A stretch of DNA of 64,000 bases from Nocardia africana NBRC 100379 (GCF_001612635.1 NZ_BDAV01000017.1:124001-188000), one strand, 5' to 3'. Shown: positions 34,681 through 44,766, counted from the first letter of the stretch. The notes: generated by a model from the sequence alone, not told the origin. Made by a program: numbers and translations.

Positions 34681-35175
34681 CGCCCGACGGATCCGAGTAG
34701 ATGCGTGGCGGCGGTCGAAAAGAGTGTTTCGCCCGCCGCCACACGGGGAGCACCCGTTTCGACACCACGCGCATCGAGCATCGGGCGGATCGGTGCGTAC
34801 ACGCCCTTCCCACGGCTGGCGGGTGAAAACTTTTGTCCGCCACTAGAATCGGTGTGTTGTCGTACCTACCGCAGCGATCGGTAACCACCGATTTGCCCGA
34901 GTCGCACACACTCCATACTTTTCCGCGCACCGGCGCCATCCGACCGGGGCTCGATTTCCGCAAGACCGCTGCTGACGCGCCTTACCCGGGGCCGTCGGCG
35001 GCACATCGGCGCCCGCCCGCCGACCGGTTCCACGAAAAGTATTTCCGGAGAAGGCTTTTCACATTAGATCTTCCGAAACAGGCCATCGATCTGCACGTTT
35101 CGTGTGTAAGCTACCGCCCGGTAGCTGTTCGACGGCCGAGGGGTGGCGGCTGATGTAGTAGACGAGGATCCGGTG
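34681..35175. other. intergenic region upstream of MFS-TetR operon
   Basis: About 495 bases without a supported gene; a plus-strand frame at 34833-35153 has no ribosome-binding site and an unlikely composition. It contains a small dyad ATCGGT-AACC-ACCGAT (34877-34892) and the operator described at 35109. The DNA is locally AT-richer near 35040-35080, where the MFS promoter probably lies. Confidence 0.5.
35109..35126 (+). promoter_or_regulatory. perfect 18-bp palindrome, TetR operator candidate
   Basis: AGCTACCG-CC-CGGTAGCT, 50 bp before the MFS start. Size and symmetry fit a TetR dimer; the TetR gene is the second gene of the same operon. Confidence 0.6.
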
Positions 35176-36816
35176 ATGCAGGGCAGGGAATCCGTCGAAT
35201 CTCCGCAATTACCCGACACACCCGGCACCGGCCGGCGCACCTGGGCGTTCTGGCTGGGCCTGGCGGCCACCACCGGCGGGGTGCTGCTGCACGTGCCGAT
35301 GTTCCGGATGGCCCGGGACATGAGCTACCGCATGGCGGGGATGCCCATGGACACCGCGATGATCTGCGGTATGGCGCTGATCGTGGCCGGATTGGCGCTG
35401 ACCACCTATGGCCTCTTCCCGACCCGATCGGTGCACCACCGGGTGGTCGCGCTGCGAGTGCGCGCACTCGACGACGCCCCCATCACCCGCGTGCACGTGG
35501 TGCTGATGCTGGTGATGGCGGCCGCGATCACCATCGACGTGATGAAGCCGACCACACTGTCGTTCGTGGTGCCCGGCGTCGGCGCCGAATACCACCTGAG
35601 AACACCGGCCAACCCGCATATCGACGCACTGCCGGTGGCGTTGCTGCCGCTGTCGGGCATCACGGGCACCGTGCTCGGCTCGTTCCTGTGGGGCTGGCTC
35701 GGCGACCGGATGGGACGCAAGGCCGCCATCCTGCTGGCCGGCATCTTCTTCGTGGGCACCTCGATCTGTGGCGCGATGCCCAGTTTCGAATGGAACGTGG
35801 CGATGTGTTTCGTCATGGGGCTGGGCGCCGGCGGAATGCTGCCTATCGCGTTCACCCTTCTCTCGGAGACCATCCCGGCCCGGCATCGCGGCTGGTTGCT
35901 GGTGCTGATCGGCGGTGACATCGCCGGCGCGTACATCGTCACCAGCTGGCTTTCCTCGACCATCGGGCACACCTACAGCTGGCGCAGCCTGTGGCTGCTC
36001 GGGTTGCCGACGGGGTTCCTGCTGGTGCTGCTGGTGCGCTGGATTCCGGAATCGCCGCGCTACCTGCTGGCCGTCGGCCGTCACCGCGAGGCCGAAGAGG
36101 TGCTGCGCACCTACAACGCCGAGATCGTCCCGGTGGAGCACAGCGAACTGGCTGCCGAGGACGGTGTGCGCGACGGGTTCGGGCAACTGCTGCGCCGGCC
36201 GTATCTCGGTGTGACCGTGGTGTTGTCACTGATCGGGCTCGGGGTCGGCTTGGTCACCTACGGATTCCAGTTGTGGTTGCCGACCAATCTGCGCGCGCTC
36301 GGATTCAGCGATGTGACCGCCGACCGCATTCTGCGCGATTCCGCACTGATCGGATTCCCGCTGAACTTCGCCGTCGCCTACTGCTACCACCGTTCCACCA
36401 AGTGGACCCTCATCACGCTGGGCGCACTGCTGGCGGTGACCCTGGCCGGCTTCGTGGCACTCGGCGACCATGTGGCCGACCACCGGCTGCTGCTCAATAT
36501 CCTTCTGGTAGTTCCCATCTGGGGTTCCAGCTCGATCGTGGCGGTGATCGTCGCCTACGGCGCGGAGATCTACCCGACCCGGATCAGATCGCGCGGCAGC
36601 GGTGTCGCGGCGGCCATGACGAAGGCCGGCGGCGTCGGGGTGATCGCCCTGGTGGTGCTGGCGGTGGCGGCGCCCTCGATCAGCGTGATGGCCCTGCTCA
36701 GTGCGGTGCCGATCGCGCTGGCGACGATCGCCGCGGTGGTCTACATCGTGGAGACGCGGCGCCGCTCCCTCGAGGACATCACCGCCGCCGAACTGCGAAC
36801 GGTGGCGGTGGCATGA
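35176..36816 (+). CDS. MFS transporter (sugar/aromatic-acid-porter type)
   Basis: A 546-residue protein. Two N-terminal helices form an extra segment, then the 12-helix core begins near ITRVHVVLMLVMAAAITIDV. Motif GWLGDRMGRKAAILLAG is the MFS loop 2-3 signature, WIPESPRYLLAVGRHREAEE the sugar-porter-type PESPR motif, and AEIYPTRIRSRGSG the C-terminal one. ATG 35176 has GACGAGGA 7 bases before it; GTG 35143 is an alternative. Overlaps the TetR start (ATGA). Substrate unknown. Confidence 0.85.
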   Translation: MQGRESVESPQLPDTPGTGRRTWAFWLGLAATTGGVLLHVPMFRMARDMSYRMAGMPMDTAMICGMALIVAGLALTTYGLFPTRSVHHRVVALRVRALDDAPITRVHVVLMLVMAAAITIDVMKPTTLSFVVPGVGAEYHLRTPANPHIDALPVALLPLSGITGTVLGSFLWGWLGDRMGRKAAILLAGIFFVGTSICGAMPSFEWNVAMCFVMGLGAGGMLPIAFTLLSETIPARHRGWLLVLIGGDIAGAYIVTSWLSSTIGHTYSWRSLWLLGLPTGFLLVLLVRWIPESPRYLLAVGRHREAEEVLRTYNAEIVPVEHSELAAEDGVRDGFGQLLRRPYLGVTVVLSLIGLGVGLVTYGFQLWLPTNLRALGFSDVTADRILRDSALIGFPLNFAVAYCYHRSTKWTLITLGALLAVTLAGFVALGDHVADHRLLLNILLVVPIWGSSSIVAVIVAYGAEIYPTRIRSRGSGVAAAMTKAGGVGVIALVVLAVAAPSISVMALLSAVPIALATIAAVVYIVETRRRSLEDITAAELRTVAVA

Positions 36817-37511
36817 GCGCGACCGCCTGTGAATCCGGCGCCGCGACGGCACAGTCGTTACGAGATCGCCTGATCCAAGCGACCATTCAACTCATCTCCA
36901 CGGAGGGCCTGACCTCCTTGACCGTGCGACGGGTGTCGCGGATCTGCGAAGTGTCGACCATGGCGATCTACTCCAACTTCAGCGGAATGCCCGGCCTGCT
37001 GCGCGCGGTGGGCTCGACCGGATTCGCCCAGCTCTCGGCACGCCTGGCCGGGTGCGGGTCCAGCGACGACCCGATCGCCGATATTCTGGTGCTGGGCTTC
37101 GTCTTTCGCGACGAAGCGCTGCGCAAACCGGAACTGTTCCGCCTGATGTTCGCCACCGAATCACCCCGGGCGGAGGTGAAGCTGCGGCGCGGCAACATCC
37201 TGTCCGGCACCGGCGATTCCGACTTCGACAACTTCGGCGAGAGTTTCGACCACGTGGTGCGGGCGACCCAGCGCGCCCTCGACGCCGGCCTGGTTCGCGC
37301 GGAGAACGCACGTGCGGCGGCGGCCCAATTCTGGACGGGTCTCTACGGTTTCATCCAACTCGACATGGCCGGGCTCTACGGGGACGAGGGCGTCGGCGAA
37401 GTTCTGCTGCCCTCGATCGTGAACATCATGATCGGCATGGGCGCCGACCCGGAGTGGGTGCAGCGCTCGGTGAACCACGCGGTGGAGCGGGTGCTCTCAC
37501 CCACGTCGTGA
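36813..37511 (+). CDS. TetR-family regulator
   Basis: A 232-residue protein. HTH: LRDRLIQATIQLISTEGLTS, LTVRRVSRICEVSTMAIYSN, FSGMPGLLRAVG; the C-terminal ligand-binding domain includes FRDEALRKPELFRLMFATES and FWTGLYGFIQLDMAGLYG. It overlaps the upstream MFS gene by four bases and probably represses the operon through the 35109 palindrome. It also lies near the iteron region that precedes the PKS operon and is a candidate binder there. Confidence 0.88.
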   Translation: MSATACESGAATAQSLRDRLIQATIQLISTEGLTSLTVRRVSRICEVSTMAIYSNFSGMPGLLRAVGSTGFAQLSARLAGCGSSDDPIADILVLGFVFRDEALRKPELFRLMFATESPRAEVKLRRGNILSGTGDSDFDNFGESFDHVVRATQRALDAGLVRAENARAAAAQFWTGLYGFIQLDMAGLYGDEGVGEVLLPSIVNIMIGMGADPEWVQRSVNHAVERVLSPTS

Positions 37512-38051
37512 CCGCCGGCGCAGCCGCACGCCGGCGCGCTGCATGCGGGCCATCGCGCGCTCGGCGAAGCCGTTGCGCTTGGGGAGCAGTTCGAGTTGCA
37601 GCAGCAGTTCGTTCAGGTCCCAGGTGGCCTTGCTGCGCCAGATCAGCCCGTCCCGGAACTGCCAGATGTCGACCACGAACAGGTCGAACTTCTTTCCGGT
37701 ACCGGCGAATCCGGGCGGATCGATCGGACCCGTATGGGTGCCGGTCATCCGCCACGGCACGATCGCGGCCATCCCGTCGGTGGTGACGGCGGGCTCGAAG
37801 ACGAGGTCATAGGCCACATCCGGGAAGGATCGCACGGTGTCCTCGACGAATGCCGCGACCGCGGACCGCCCGATCATGACGTGCTCGTCGGACGGATCGA
37901 GCCAGCGGGTGTCCTCGCTGACGCAGGCGGCGACCGCCGCACTGTCACCGGCGTTCCACCCGGCGATGTAGCGGTCGACGAACCCGCGCAGCCAGGCGGT
38001 GTCGGTCATCGGGTCGGCTCCCGGATCGAGAGCGAATTCACCGGATTTCAT
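37497..38051 (-). CDS. SnoaL-like (NTF2-fold) protein
   Basis: A 184-residue protein: WLRGFVDRYIAGWNAGDSAA, VAACVSEDTRWLDPSDEHVM, AFVEDTVRSFPDVAYDLVFE and DIWQFRDGLIWRSKATWDLN, a SnoaL/NTF2 fold used by cyclases, isomerases and hydroxylases. The C-terminus is Arg-rich. Its 3' end overlaps the TetR gene by 15 bp (convergent). ATG 38051 is the start; a -10-like TACATT 7 bases upstream suggests a leaderless mRNA. It is divergent from the PKS operon and shares its repeat-rich control region, so it may act in that pathway. Confidence 0.8.
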   Translation of the reverse strand: MKSGEFALDPGADPMTDTAWLRGFVDRYIAGWNAGDSAAVAACVSEDTRWLDPSDEHVMIGRSAVAAFVEDTVRSFPDVAYDLVFEPAVTTDGMAAIVPWRMTGTHTGPIDPPGFAGTGKKFDLFVVDIWQFRDGLIWRSKATWDLNELLLQLELLPKRNGFAERAMARMQRAGVRLRRRSRRG

Positions 38052-38069
38052 GGTGCCGAATGTACCCGG

Positions 38070-38254
38070 ATAACAATGTCATGAATGGCGGTGACATTGT
38101 TATTCCACCGGATTCGGCAGCGCCGGCGGCCGATAACGATGTCATTGTGCGGACCGCATTGCGCGGGTGCTCGAAATAACGCCGTCATGGGCTGGACATA
38201 CCCGTGGTCCCGAGTTCGGGAAATAACGATGTCAGCCCGGAAATAACACTGTCA
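38070..38254. promoter_or_regulatory. six copies of ATAACnnTGTCA in the SnoaL/PKS divergent region
   Basis: Copies at 38070-38081 (+), 38092-38103 (-, exact inverse of the first), 38133-38144, 38176-38187, 38223-38234 and 38243-38254 (+). The variable bases are AA, GA, CC, GA, CT. The last two are 20 bp apart, and the first pair is a 34-bp dyad lying over the SnoaL promoter. An operator array for one regulator is the simplest reading. Confidence 0.7.
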
Positions 38255-38442
38255 GCAGGCCGGATGTCAACTCGTAAATTCACCACCGGATGCCCTTTGG
38301 CCAAGTCCTCCAACAACTTTCGACAATTCGCCAACCCTCGGAAGTGGTTCGTATCTATGCTTCCTGTTGTTCGTAGGTGAATGGTTCGACCGCTTCCGTG
38401 CACGCGTGCACGACTCGGTGCAGACAATTAGAGGACCTCGCA

Positions 38443-41400
38443 ATGTCCGATGCAGCAATCGTCGGGATCGGCTGTCGTTTTCCCGGCGGTATCGACGGTC
38501 CGGACTCGTTCTGGAATTTCGTGCTCCGCCGCGGCGACGGCATCGTCGACGTTCCGGCGGATCGGTGGAGTCTGGACAAGTTCTACGACCCGGATCCCGA
38601 CGCCCCCGGCCGCATGTACACCCGCCATGGTGGCTTCCTGACGCAATCGCTGTGGGATTTCGACGCCGACTTCTTCGGCATCTCCCAGCGCGAGGCCGCC
38701 ATCCTGGATCCGCAGCAGCGGCTGCTGCTCGAGGTGGCCTGGGAGGCGCTCGACGACGGCGGTATGGCCGGGCGGGTCGGCGGGCGCGATGTCGGCGTCT
38801 TCGTCGGCGGCTTCATGATGGACAACGCGGTGAGCCGCAATATCGGTCGCGCCGCGATCAACTCGCACACCCCCACCAGTTCCTCGCACACCCTGCTCTC
38901 GGCGCGCATCGCGTTCCTGCTCGATCTGCACGGACCGACCATGACCATCGACACCGCGTGTTCGTCCTCCCTGGTGGCGCTGCACCAGGCCGTGCGCGCA
39001 CTCGAGGCCGGGGAATGTTCGGCGGCGATCGTCGGGGGCACCAACGCGATGCTGCAACCGGAGACGTTCGTCTCCATGTGCAAGGGCCGGTTCCTGGCCG
39101 TCGACGGGCACTGCAAATCCTTCGACGCCGACGCCGACGGTTACGGCCGCGGCGAGGGTGCGGGCGCGATCGTCGTCAAACCACTCGACGCGGCGGTGCG
39201 CGACGGCGATCGCATCTACGCCGTGGTACGCGGCAGCGGGGTGAACCAGGACGGCCGCACCCTGGCCGTGCCGGTCCCGAATCCGGTTGCGCAGCAACAG
39301 CTCGCCGAGCGGGTGCGGCGGCAGGCCGGGATCGCCGCGCATGAGATCGGCTTCGTCGAGGCGCACGGCACCGGAACTCCGGTGGGCGATCCGATCGAAA
39401 TGACCGCACTGGGCGCGGTGTACGGGGCCGTGCCCGGACGCACGGAGGCGCTGCCGGTCGGGTCGGTGAAGAACAACATCGGGCACACCGAGGCCGCGGC
39501 GGGTGTCGCCGGCGTCATCAAGGCCGCACTCACCGTGCATCACCGCACGATCGCCCCGCAGGCACGGCTGGACAATCCCAATCCCGAGATCGATTTCGAC
39601 GGCCTCGGCCTGCGGGTTCCGTTGGCCGCCGAACCGCTGCGACAGCCGGTGGTCGCCGTCAACAGCTTCGGCTACGGCGGAACCAATGCGCATGTGCTGA
39701 TCGGGCCTGCACCCGAACCTCCGGCCGGCCGTGGGGAAACGACGGCCGAATCAGCCTGCACGGCACCGTCTTTGCCCGTGCTGCCGTTGTCGGCGCGAAA
39801 CGAGTCCGCGCTGCGCGCGCTGGCGGCGCAGCTGTGCGTGGCCTCGGATGCGGTGCCGACGCACCACCTGACCGCCGCGGCGTGGGTGCGGCGCGCACAC
39901 CACCCGCTGCGCACGGCCTTCGTCTACACCGACGGCGACGATCTGCGCGCCCAGCTGACCGAATTCGCGGCCGGCGGCGGGCGGACGCCCGCGCGGGCGA
40001 TCTCCGAGGGCAGCACCGATCCGGTTTTCGTGTTCAGCGGAATGGGACCGCAGTGGTGGGCGATGGGCCGGGCGCTGCTCGAAGCCGACGGTCCCGGCGC
40101 CGCCGCCGCCCGCGAGATCGATCGAGAATTCCGGGCACTGGCGGGTTGGTCGGTCCTCACCGAACTGCTCCGCGACGAGGACGATTCGCGGATCATCCGC
40201 ACCGAGATCGCCCAGCCGGCGAACTTCGTGGTGCAGGCGGCGCTCACGGCCGAGCTGGCCGCGCTGGGGATCCGTCCGGCCGCGGTGGTCGGTCACAGCG
40301 TCGGCGAGGTCACCGCGGCCTACGTATCCGGTTCGCTGACAGCCGCGCAGGCGGTCGCGGTGAGCTATCACCGTTCCCGGTTGCAGGCCACCACCGCGCA
40401 CACCGGCGGCATGCTGGCGGTGGGTCTCGCGGAGGCCGAGGTTCGGGAACTGCTGGGCGAGGCCTCCGACATCGATATCGCGGCGGTGAACAGCCCCTCG
40501 GCGGTCACGCTGGCAGGCGAGGTGGCGGCGCTGCGCGACCTCGCCGACCGCCTCACCGCCGACGGCACGTTCGCCCGGATGCTGCGGGTGGAAGTGCCGT
40601 ATCACAGCCGCCACATGGATCCCGTGCTCGACGAGTTGCGCACCGAACTCGCGGCTTTGTCCCCGTCGGCGGCCACGATTCCGGCCTACTCCACGGTGAC
40701 GGCACAGCGGACGAGCAGCCACGACTGGGATGCCGACTACTGGTGCCACAATGTGCGCGACGCGGTGCGCTTCGCCGACACCGTCGCCACCATGCTCGCC
40801 GACGGGCATCGGGTGTTCCTGGAGATCGGCGCGCATCCGGTCCTCAGCGGCAGCATTCGCGAGATCCTGCTGGATCGCGGCGTGACCGGCGCCGCCGTGC
40901 CCACGCTCGCGCGCGGTGGTGACGACCACGCGAATCTGCACAACGCGGTCGCCGAGCTCTACCGCGCGGGAACGCTCGACGGCGACCGGCTTCCGATCGG
41001 AATCGACACGGCCACACCGCATCTGGACCTGCCGCACTATCCGTGGCAACGGCGGCGCATCTGGTCGCAGCAGCCGGAGACCGAACTCGACCGGCTCGGC
41101 ACACCCGGCGGGTTCGCCCTGCTCGGCGATCGGACCGCGGCCACCGCACCGGAATGGGAGGTGCAGCTGTCGGTGTCGAATCTGCCGTGGCTGCACGATC
41201 ATGTGGTCGCGCAGGCGGTCGTGCTGCCCGGCGCCGCCTACCTCGACGCCGCGTTCAGCGCGGTCGCCGCGCGCACCGGCCGCGACACCTTCGGCCTGGA
41301 AGGTGTCGAATTCGTCAGCCCGCTGGTGATCGACGACCACGATGTGCCGGTCGTGCGGATCGGGGTGGAGGAGAGCACCCGCCGTTTCACGATCCGGTCC

Positions 41401-44400
41401 CGCCCGGCCACCGGCTCGGACTGGACGGTCAACGCCTACGGCCGGCTCGTCGAGGCGGATGTCGATTCCTGTCGCGTGGATACCGGTCCCGCGCCCGATG
41501 CGGTCGAGATCGGAACCGACACGGTCTACGAGCGGATGGCCGCACACGGACTGTGCTACGGGCCCGCATTCCGCCGACTACGCCACATCGTCGTCGGCGC
41601 CGACACCGTGGTCGCCCGCGTCGACGGCGGCGATGCCGATCCCGCCCACCGTCACCTGGCCCACCCGGCCGTCGTCGATGCCGCGCTGCAGTGCTTCGCG
41701 GCACTGTACGCGAACATCTCCGGCCCGCAACCCGATTCGGACGACGACGTCGTCGTTCCCGCGTCGATATCCGGGGTTCGCCGCCACGGCCCGCTGCCGG
41801 ACGATCCGGTGGTGGTCGTGACGCGCGATCCGGCCGACGCGCTGCGTGCCGACATCCGGATCGCCGCCGCCGACGGCACGGTCGCGATGAGCCTGCTCGG
41901 CGTGCGGTTCCGCAGCCTCGCCGCCACCCGCTCGCTCACCGAACGACTCGACGAGTTGTTCTACGAACCGGTGTGGGAGATCGTCACCGACAGCGGCGAA
42001 CCCGCGGCCGCACCGGCGCCGGACGAGGCGTTCGTGGTGATCAACCTCGGGGCGCAGATCTGCCAGCGCGCCAAGGAGATCGCCACGTCACGACGGGTCG
42101 AGCCGGTGACCGTCGGCGAGCACTCCGGGGCGTTCGACGCCGCCGCGCTCGCCGATCTGTTCCGGACCGCCGCGCTCGGCTCCGGCAGTCTGCGCGTGGT
42201 GGTCGCCGCCGGTGAGGACCTCGACCCCGCCGCCGGCGTGCACGGCACGGCGGAAGTCGCCCGCGCGGTGAAACAGCTTCTGTCCGAGACGGATTCGGGT
42301 GCGATCGAGGTCCGCGCGGTGATCGTCACCGAGAACGCGCTGTGCCTGCCGATCGACGATTTCGCCCGCCTCGACCATGCGGCACTCACCGGCGCGCGCC
42401 GCGAACTGCTCAACGAACTACCGGCCGGGCAGTGGCGGCTCGTCGATACCGAACCCGGCACGCCCGCCGCCGAGGTCCTCGAACGGATCTACGCCGACAC
42501 CAGCATCGACGAGGTGGCGTTGCGCGCGGGCGCGTGCTGGACGATTCGCTGGCGGCACACCCTGCCGGAGCATGTGCGGGAGTGGGAAACCCCGGCGCCG
42601 CTGGTGGATCCGCAGCAGTCGTACCGTCTCGACATTCCACGATCGCGGTTGCTTCCCGATCTGGCCCTGGCCACCACCGACCGGATCGCCCCCGGCGCGG
42701 ACGAGGTCGAGATCCGCATGCAGGCGGTGGGACTGAACTACAAGGACGCGCTGAAGGTGCTCGGCGTGCTCACCGAGCGGGAACTCGACGGCACCTTCTT
42801 CGGCACCGAGATCGGGATGGACGGATACGGCGTCGTCGAACGGGTCGGCAGCGCGGTGACGGGGATCGCGCCGGGCGACGAGATCTTCGTCGTCGCACCG
42901 GGAATCGTCCGCAAATACGTCACCCTGCGCCCCGATACCGGGGCCACCACCGTGATGGACATCTTCGACGCCGGCACCTTCGATCCGCTGCACTGCACAT
43001 CGGTCATGCCGCTGTTCACCGCGGAGATCGGGCTGCGGGACCTCGCACGCGTGCAACCGGGTGAGACCGTCCTCGTGCACGGCGCGGCCGGCGGCATGGG
43101 GATGGCCGCGATCCAGGTCGCGCTGCGACTCGGCGCCCGGGTCATCGCGACCGCGGGCACCGCCGAGCGCCGCGAACGGGTGCGGGCGGCCGGCGCCCAC
43201 GAGGTCCTGTCCTCGCGGTCGATCGGATTCGTCGACGAGGTACTGCGACTGACCGGCGGCGCGGGCGCCGATGTCGTCTACAGTTCGGCGCCCGGTGAGA
43301 TCCTGCGGCAGAACTTCCGGGTCGCCGGAGAATTCGGCCGCATCGTCGATATCGGCAAGGCCGACATCTACGGATCCGGAACCATCGATCTGCGGCCCTT
43401 CGACCGCAACCTGTCGTTCTTCGCCGTCGACATCGACCGCATCCTCGCCCGCCGCCCCGAGCAGGTCCGCCGCGCCGCGCGGCGCGTCGTGCAGGCCCTG
43501 CACACGGGCGATTACACGCCGCTGCCCAATACCGTCTTCGGTCTGGACGACCTGACCACGGCTTTCGAGACGGTCGCCCGCTCGGCGCAGATCGGCCGGG
43601 TGGCACTGGATCTGCGCGCGGACCACCCGCAGGTCCGGCATCTGCCGCGCGACGTCGACATCGACCCGGCGGCAAGCTATCTCGTCACCGGCGGATTCGG
43701 CGCCTTCGGTTTGGCGACGGCCCGGCAGCTGGTACGGCGCGGCGCCCGCAATCTGGTGCTGGTCGGCCGCGGCGGCGCCCGCACCGCGGCCGCCCGCGCG
43801 CAACTGGCCCGCTTCGCCGCCGCCGGAGTGCGGGTGCGCGCCGAACGTGTCGACGTCGCCGACTACGACGCCGTGGCCGCCCTGCTGGATCGGATCGCCG
43901 CCGACGGAGCCCCGCTGCGCGGCCTCGTCCACGCGGCGGGCGTGGTCAACAACACCGAGATACCGGAGGTCACCCCGGAATCGCTGGACGAGATCTTCCG
44001 GCCGAAGGTGCTCGGTGCGCTCAATCTCGACCGTGCGACCCGGGCCGCCGGACTCGACCTGGACCTGTTCGTTCTCTACGCTTCGGCCAGCGGTATCGCC
44101 GGACTGTCGCCCCAATTGGGTTATGCCGCAGCAAATTCCGTCCTGGACACCCTGGCCTGGACGCGGCGCGCGCAGGGGCTGGCGGCGATCTCGGTGGATT
44201 GGGGGTTCATGCGCGGCGACGGCGGGATGGCCGATTCGCGGGCGGTGTCGCGCTATGCCGAGATGACCGGCTACGGCTCACTGGATATGGATCTCGCGAC
44301 CGTGCTGCTGTTCGAAACCCTGCGGCTGCCGGTCACCCAGTGCGCGATCCTCGATATCGACTGGAGTCAGTGGGCGCTCGCGCACCGATCCTCGGCGCGC

Positions 44401-44766
44401 GCACCGCGTTTCGCCGAACTGGTCGCCGCCGCGGGGGGCGGCGCGGGCGGAGTCGGCGCCCTGCGCGCCGAGATTCTGGCACTGGATTCCGAACAGCGCA
44501 GCGAGGTGGTCGCCTGTCTGCTCGCCGAGCAGCTGGCGATCGTACTGGGCGTCGACGCCGACACCGTGGATCTGGCGACGCCCACCAGCGAACTCGGCCT
44601 CGATTCGCTGATGGCCATGGAATTCGGCGCACGGGTGGTGAAAAGCCTCGGCGTGAAGATGTCGGTGCTGTCCATCGGCGCCGGCCTGTCGCTGGCCGGT
44701 CTCGGGGCGAAGATCGCCGCCCAGATCGCCCAGGAAGAAGCAACGTCCGACGGTACGGCAGCGTGA
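38443..44766 (+). CDS. fully reducing type I polyketide synthase, KS-AT-DH-ER-KR-ACP, no thioesterase
   Basis: A 2107-residue single-module synthase. KS: DTACSSSL (Cys 173), EAHGTGTPVGDP, NNIGHTEAAAG. AT: VVGHSVGEVTAAY (Ser 619), later VPYHSRHMDPV, a motif that does not settle malonyl or methylmalonyl. DH: LHDHVVAQAVVLPGAAYLD (His 920; the Gly of HxxxGxxxxP is Gln) and HPAVVDAAL. ER: GLNYKDALKVLG and VHGAAGGMGMAAIQVAL. KR: LVTGGFGAFGLATARQLVRR, YASASG, Tyr 1894 in LGYAAAN. ACP: LGLDSLMAME (Ser 2055). It probably works iteratively to make a saturated or partly saturated acyl-ACP. Size matches mycobacterial Mas-like enzymes, but context differs: the next gene is an oxoamine synthase that can release the chain. 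ATG 38443 has AGAGGA upstream. Confidence 0.93.
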   Translation: MSDAAIVGIGCRFPGGIDGPDSFWNFVLRRGDGIVDVPADRWSLDKFYDPDPDAPGRMYTRHGGFLTQSLWDFDADFFGISQREAAILDPQQRLLLEVAWEALDDGGMAGRVGGRDVGVFVGGFMMDNAVSRNIGRAAINSHTPTSSSHTLLSARIAFLLDLHGPTMTIDTACSSSLVALHQAVRALEAGECSAAIVGGTNAMLQPETFVSMCKGRFLAVDGHCKSFDADADGYGRGEGAGAIVVKPLDAAVRDGDRIYAVVRGSGVNQDGRTLAVPVPNPVAQQQLAERVRRQAGIAAHEIGFVEAHGTGTPVGDPIEMTALGAVYGAVPGRTEALPVGSVKNNIGHTEAAAGVAGVIKAALTVHHRTIAPQARLDNPNPEIDFDGLGLRVPLAAEPLRQPVVAVNSFGYGGTNAHVLIGPAPEPPAGRGETTAESACTAPSLPVLPLSARNESALRALAAQLCVASDAVPTHHLTAAAWVRRAHHPLRTAFVYTDGDDLRAQLTEFAAGGGRTPARAISEGSTDPVFVFSGMGPQWWAMGRALLEADGPGAAAAREIDREFRALAGWSVLTELLRDEDDSRIIRTEIAQPANFVVQAALTAELAALGIRPAAVVGHSVGEVTAAYVSGSLTAAQAVAVSYHRSRLQATTAHTGGMLAVGLAEAEVRELLGEASDIDIAAVNSPSAVTLAGEVAALRDLADRLTADGTFARMLRVEVPYHSRHMDPVLDELRTELAALSPSAATIPAYSTVTAQRTSSHDWDADYWCHNVRDAVRFADTVATMLADGHRVFLEIGAHPVLSGSIREILLDRGVTGAAVPTLARGGDDHANLHNAVAELYRAGTLDGDRLPIGIDTATPHLDLPHYPWQRRRIWSQQPETELDRLGTPGGFALLGDRTAATAPEWEVQLSVSNLPWLHDHVVAQAVVLPGAAYLDAAFSAVAARTGRDTFGLEGVEFVSPLVIDDHDVPVVRIGVEESTRRFTIRSRPATGSDWTVNAYGRLVEADVDSCRVDTGPAPDAVEIGTDTVYERMAAHGLCYGPAFRRLRHIVVGADTVVARVDGGDADPAHRHLAHPAVVDAALQCFAALYANISGPQPDSDDDVVVPASISGVRRHGPLPDDPVVVVTRDPADALRADIRIAAADGTVAMSLLGVRFRSLAATRSLTERLDELFYEPVWEIVTDSGEPAAAPAPDEAFVVINLGAQICQRAKEIATSRRVEPVTVGEHSGAFDAAALADLFRTAALGSGSLRVVVAAGEDLDPAAGVHGTAEVARAVKQLLSETDSGAIEVRAVIVTENALCLPIDDFARLDHAALTGARRELLNELPAGQWRLVDTEPGTPAAEVLERIYADTSIDEVALRAGACWTIRWRHTLPEHVREWETPAPLVDPQQSYRLDIPRSRLLPDLALATTDRIAPGADEVEIRMQAVGLNYKDALKVLGVLTERELDGTFFGTEIGMDGYGVVERVGSAVTGIAPGDEIFVVAPGIVRKYVTLRPDTGATTVMDIFDAGTFDPLHCTSVMPLFTAEIGLRDLARVQPGETVLVHGAAGGMGMAAIQVALRLGARVIATAGTAERRERVRAAGAHEVLSSRSIGFVDEVLRLTGGAGADVVYSSAPGEILRQNFRVAGEFGRIVDIGKADIYGSGTIDLRPFDRNLSFFAVDIDRILARRPEQVRRAARRVVQALHTGDYTPLPNTVFGLDDLTTAFETVARSAQIGRVALDLRADHPQVRHLPRDVDIDPAASYLVTGGFGAFGLATARQLVRRGARNLVLVGRGGARTAAARAQLARFAAAGVRVRAERVDVADYDAVAALLDRIAADGAPLRGLVHAAGVVNNTEIPEVTPESLDEIFRPKVLGALNLDRATRAAGLDLDLFVLYASASGIAGLSPQLGYAAANSVLDTLAWTRRAQGLAAISVDWGFMRGDGGMADSRAVSRYAEMTGYGSLDMDLATVLLFETLRLPVTQCAILDIDWSQWALAHRSSARAPRFAELVAAAGGGAGGVGALRAEILALDSEQRSEVVACLLAEQLAIVLGVDADTVDLATPTSELGLDSLMAMEFGARVVKSLGVKMSVLSIGAGLSLAGLGAKIAAQIAQEEATSDGTAA

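Noticed and set aside
34833..35153. 106-codon plus-strand frame before the MFS gene
   Set aside because: No ribosome-binding site, odd composition, contains the operator palindrome.
38443..44766. PKS as an enediyne synthase (PKSE)
   Set aside because: Domain order KS-AT-DH-ER-KR-ACP and lack of a C-terminal phosphopantetheinyl transferase do not fit PKSE.
38443..44766. PKS as a mycocerosic-acid synthase homologue for cell-wall lipids
   Set aside because: Size and domain order match, but no acyl-AMP ligase, PapA or MmpL gene is near, and the oxoamine synthase indicates another release route. It cannot be fully excluded.
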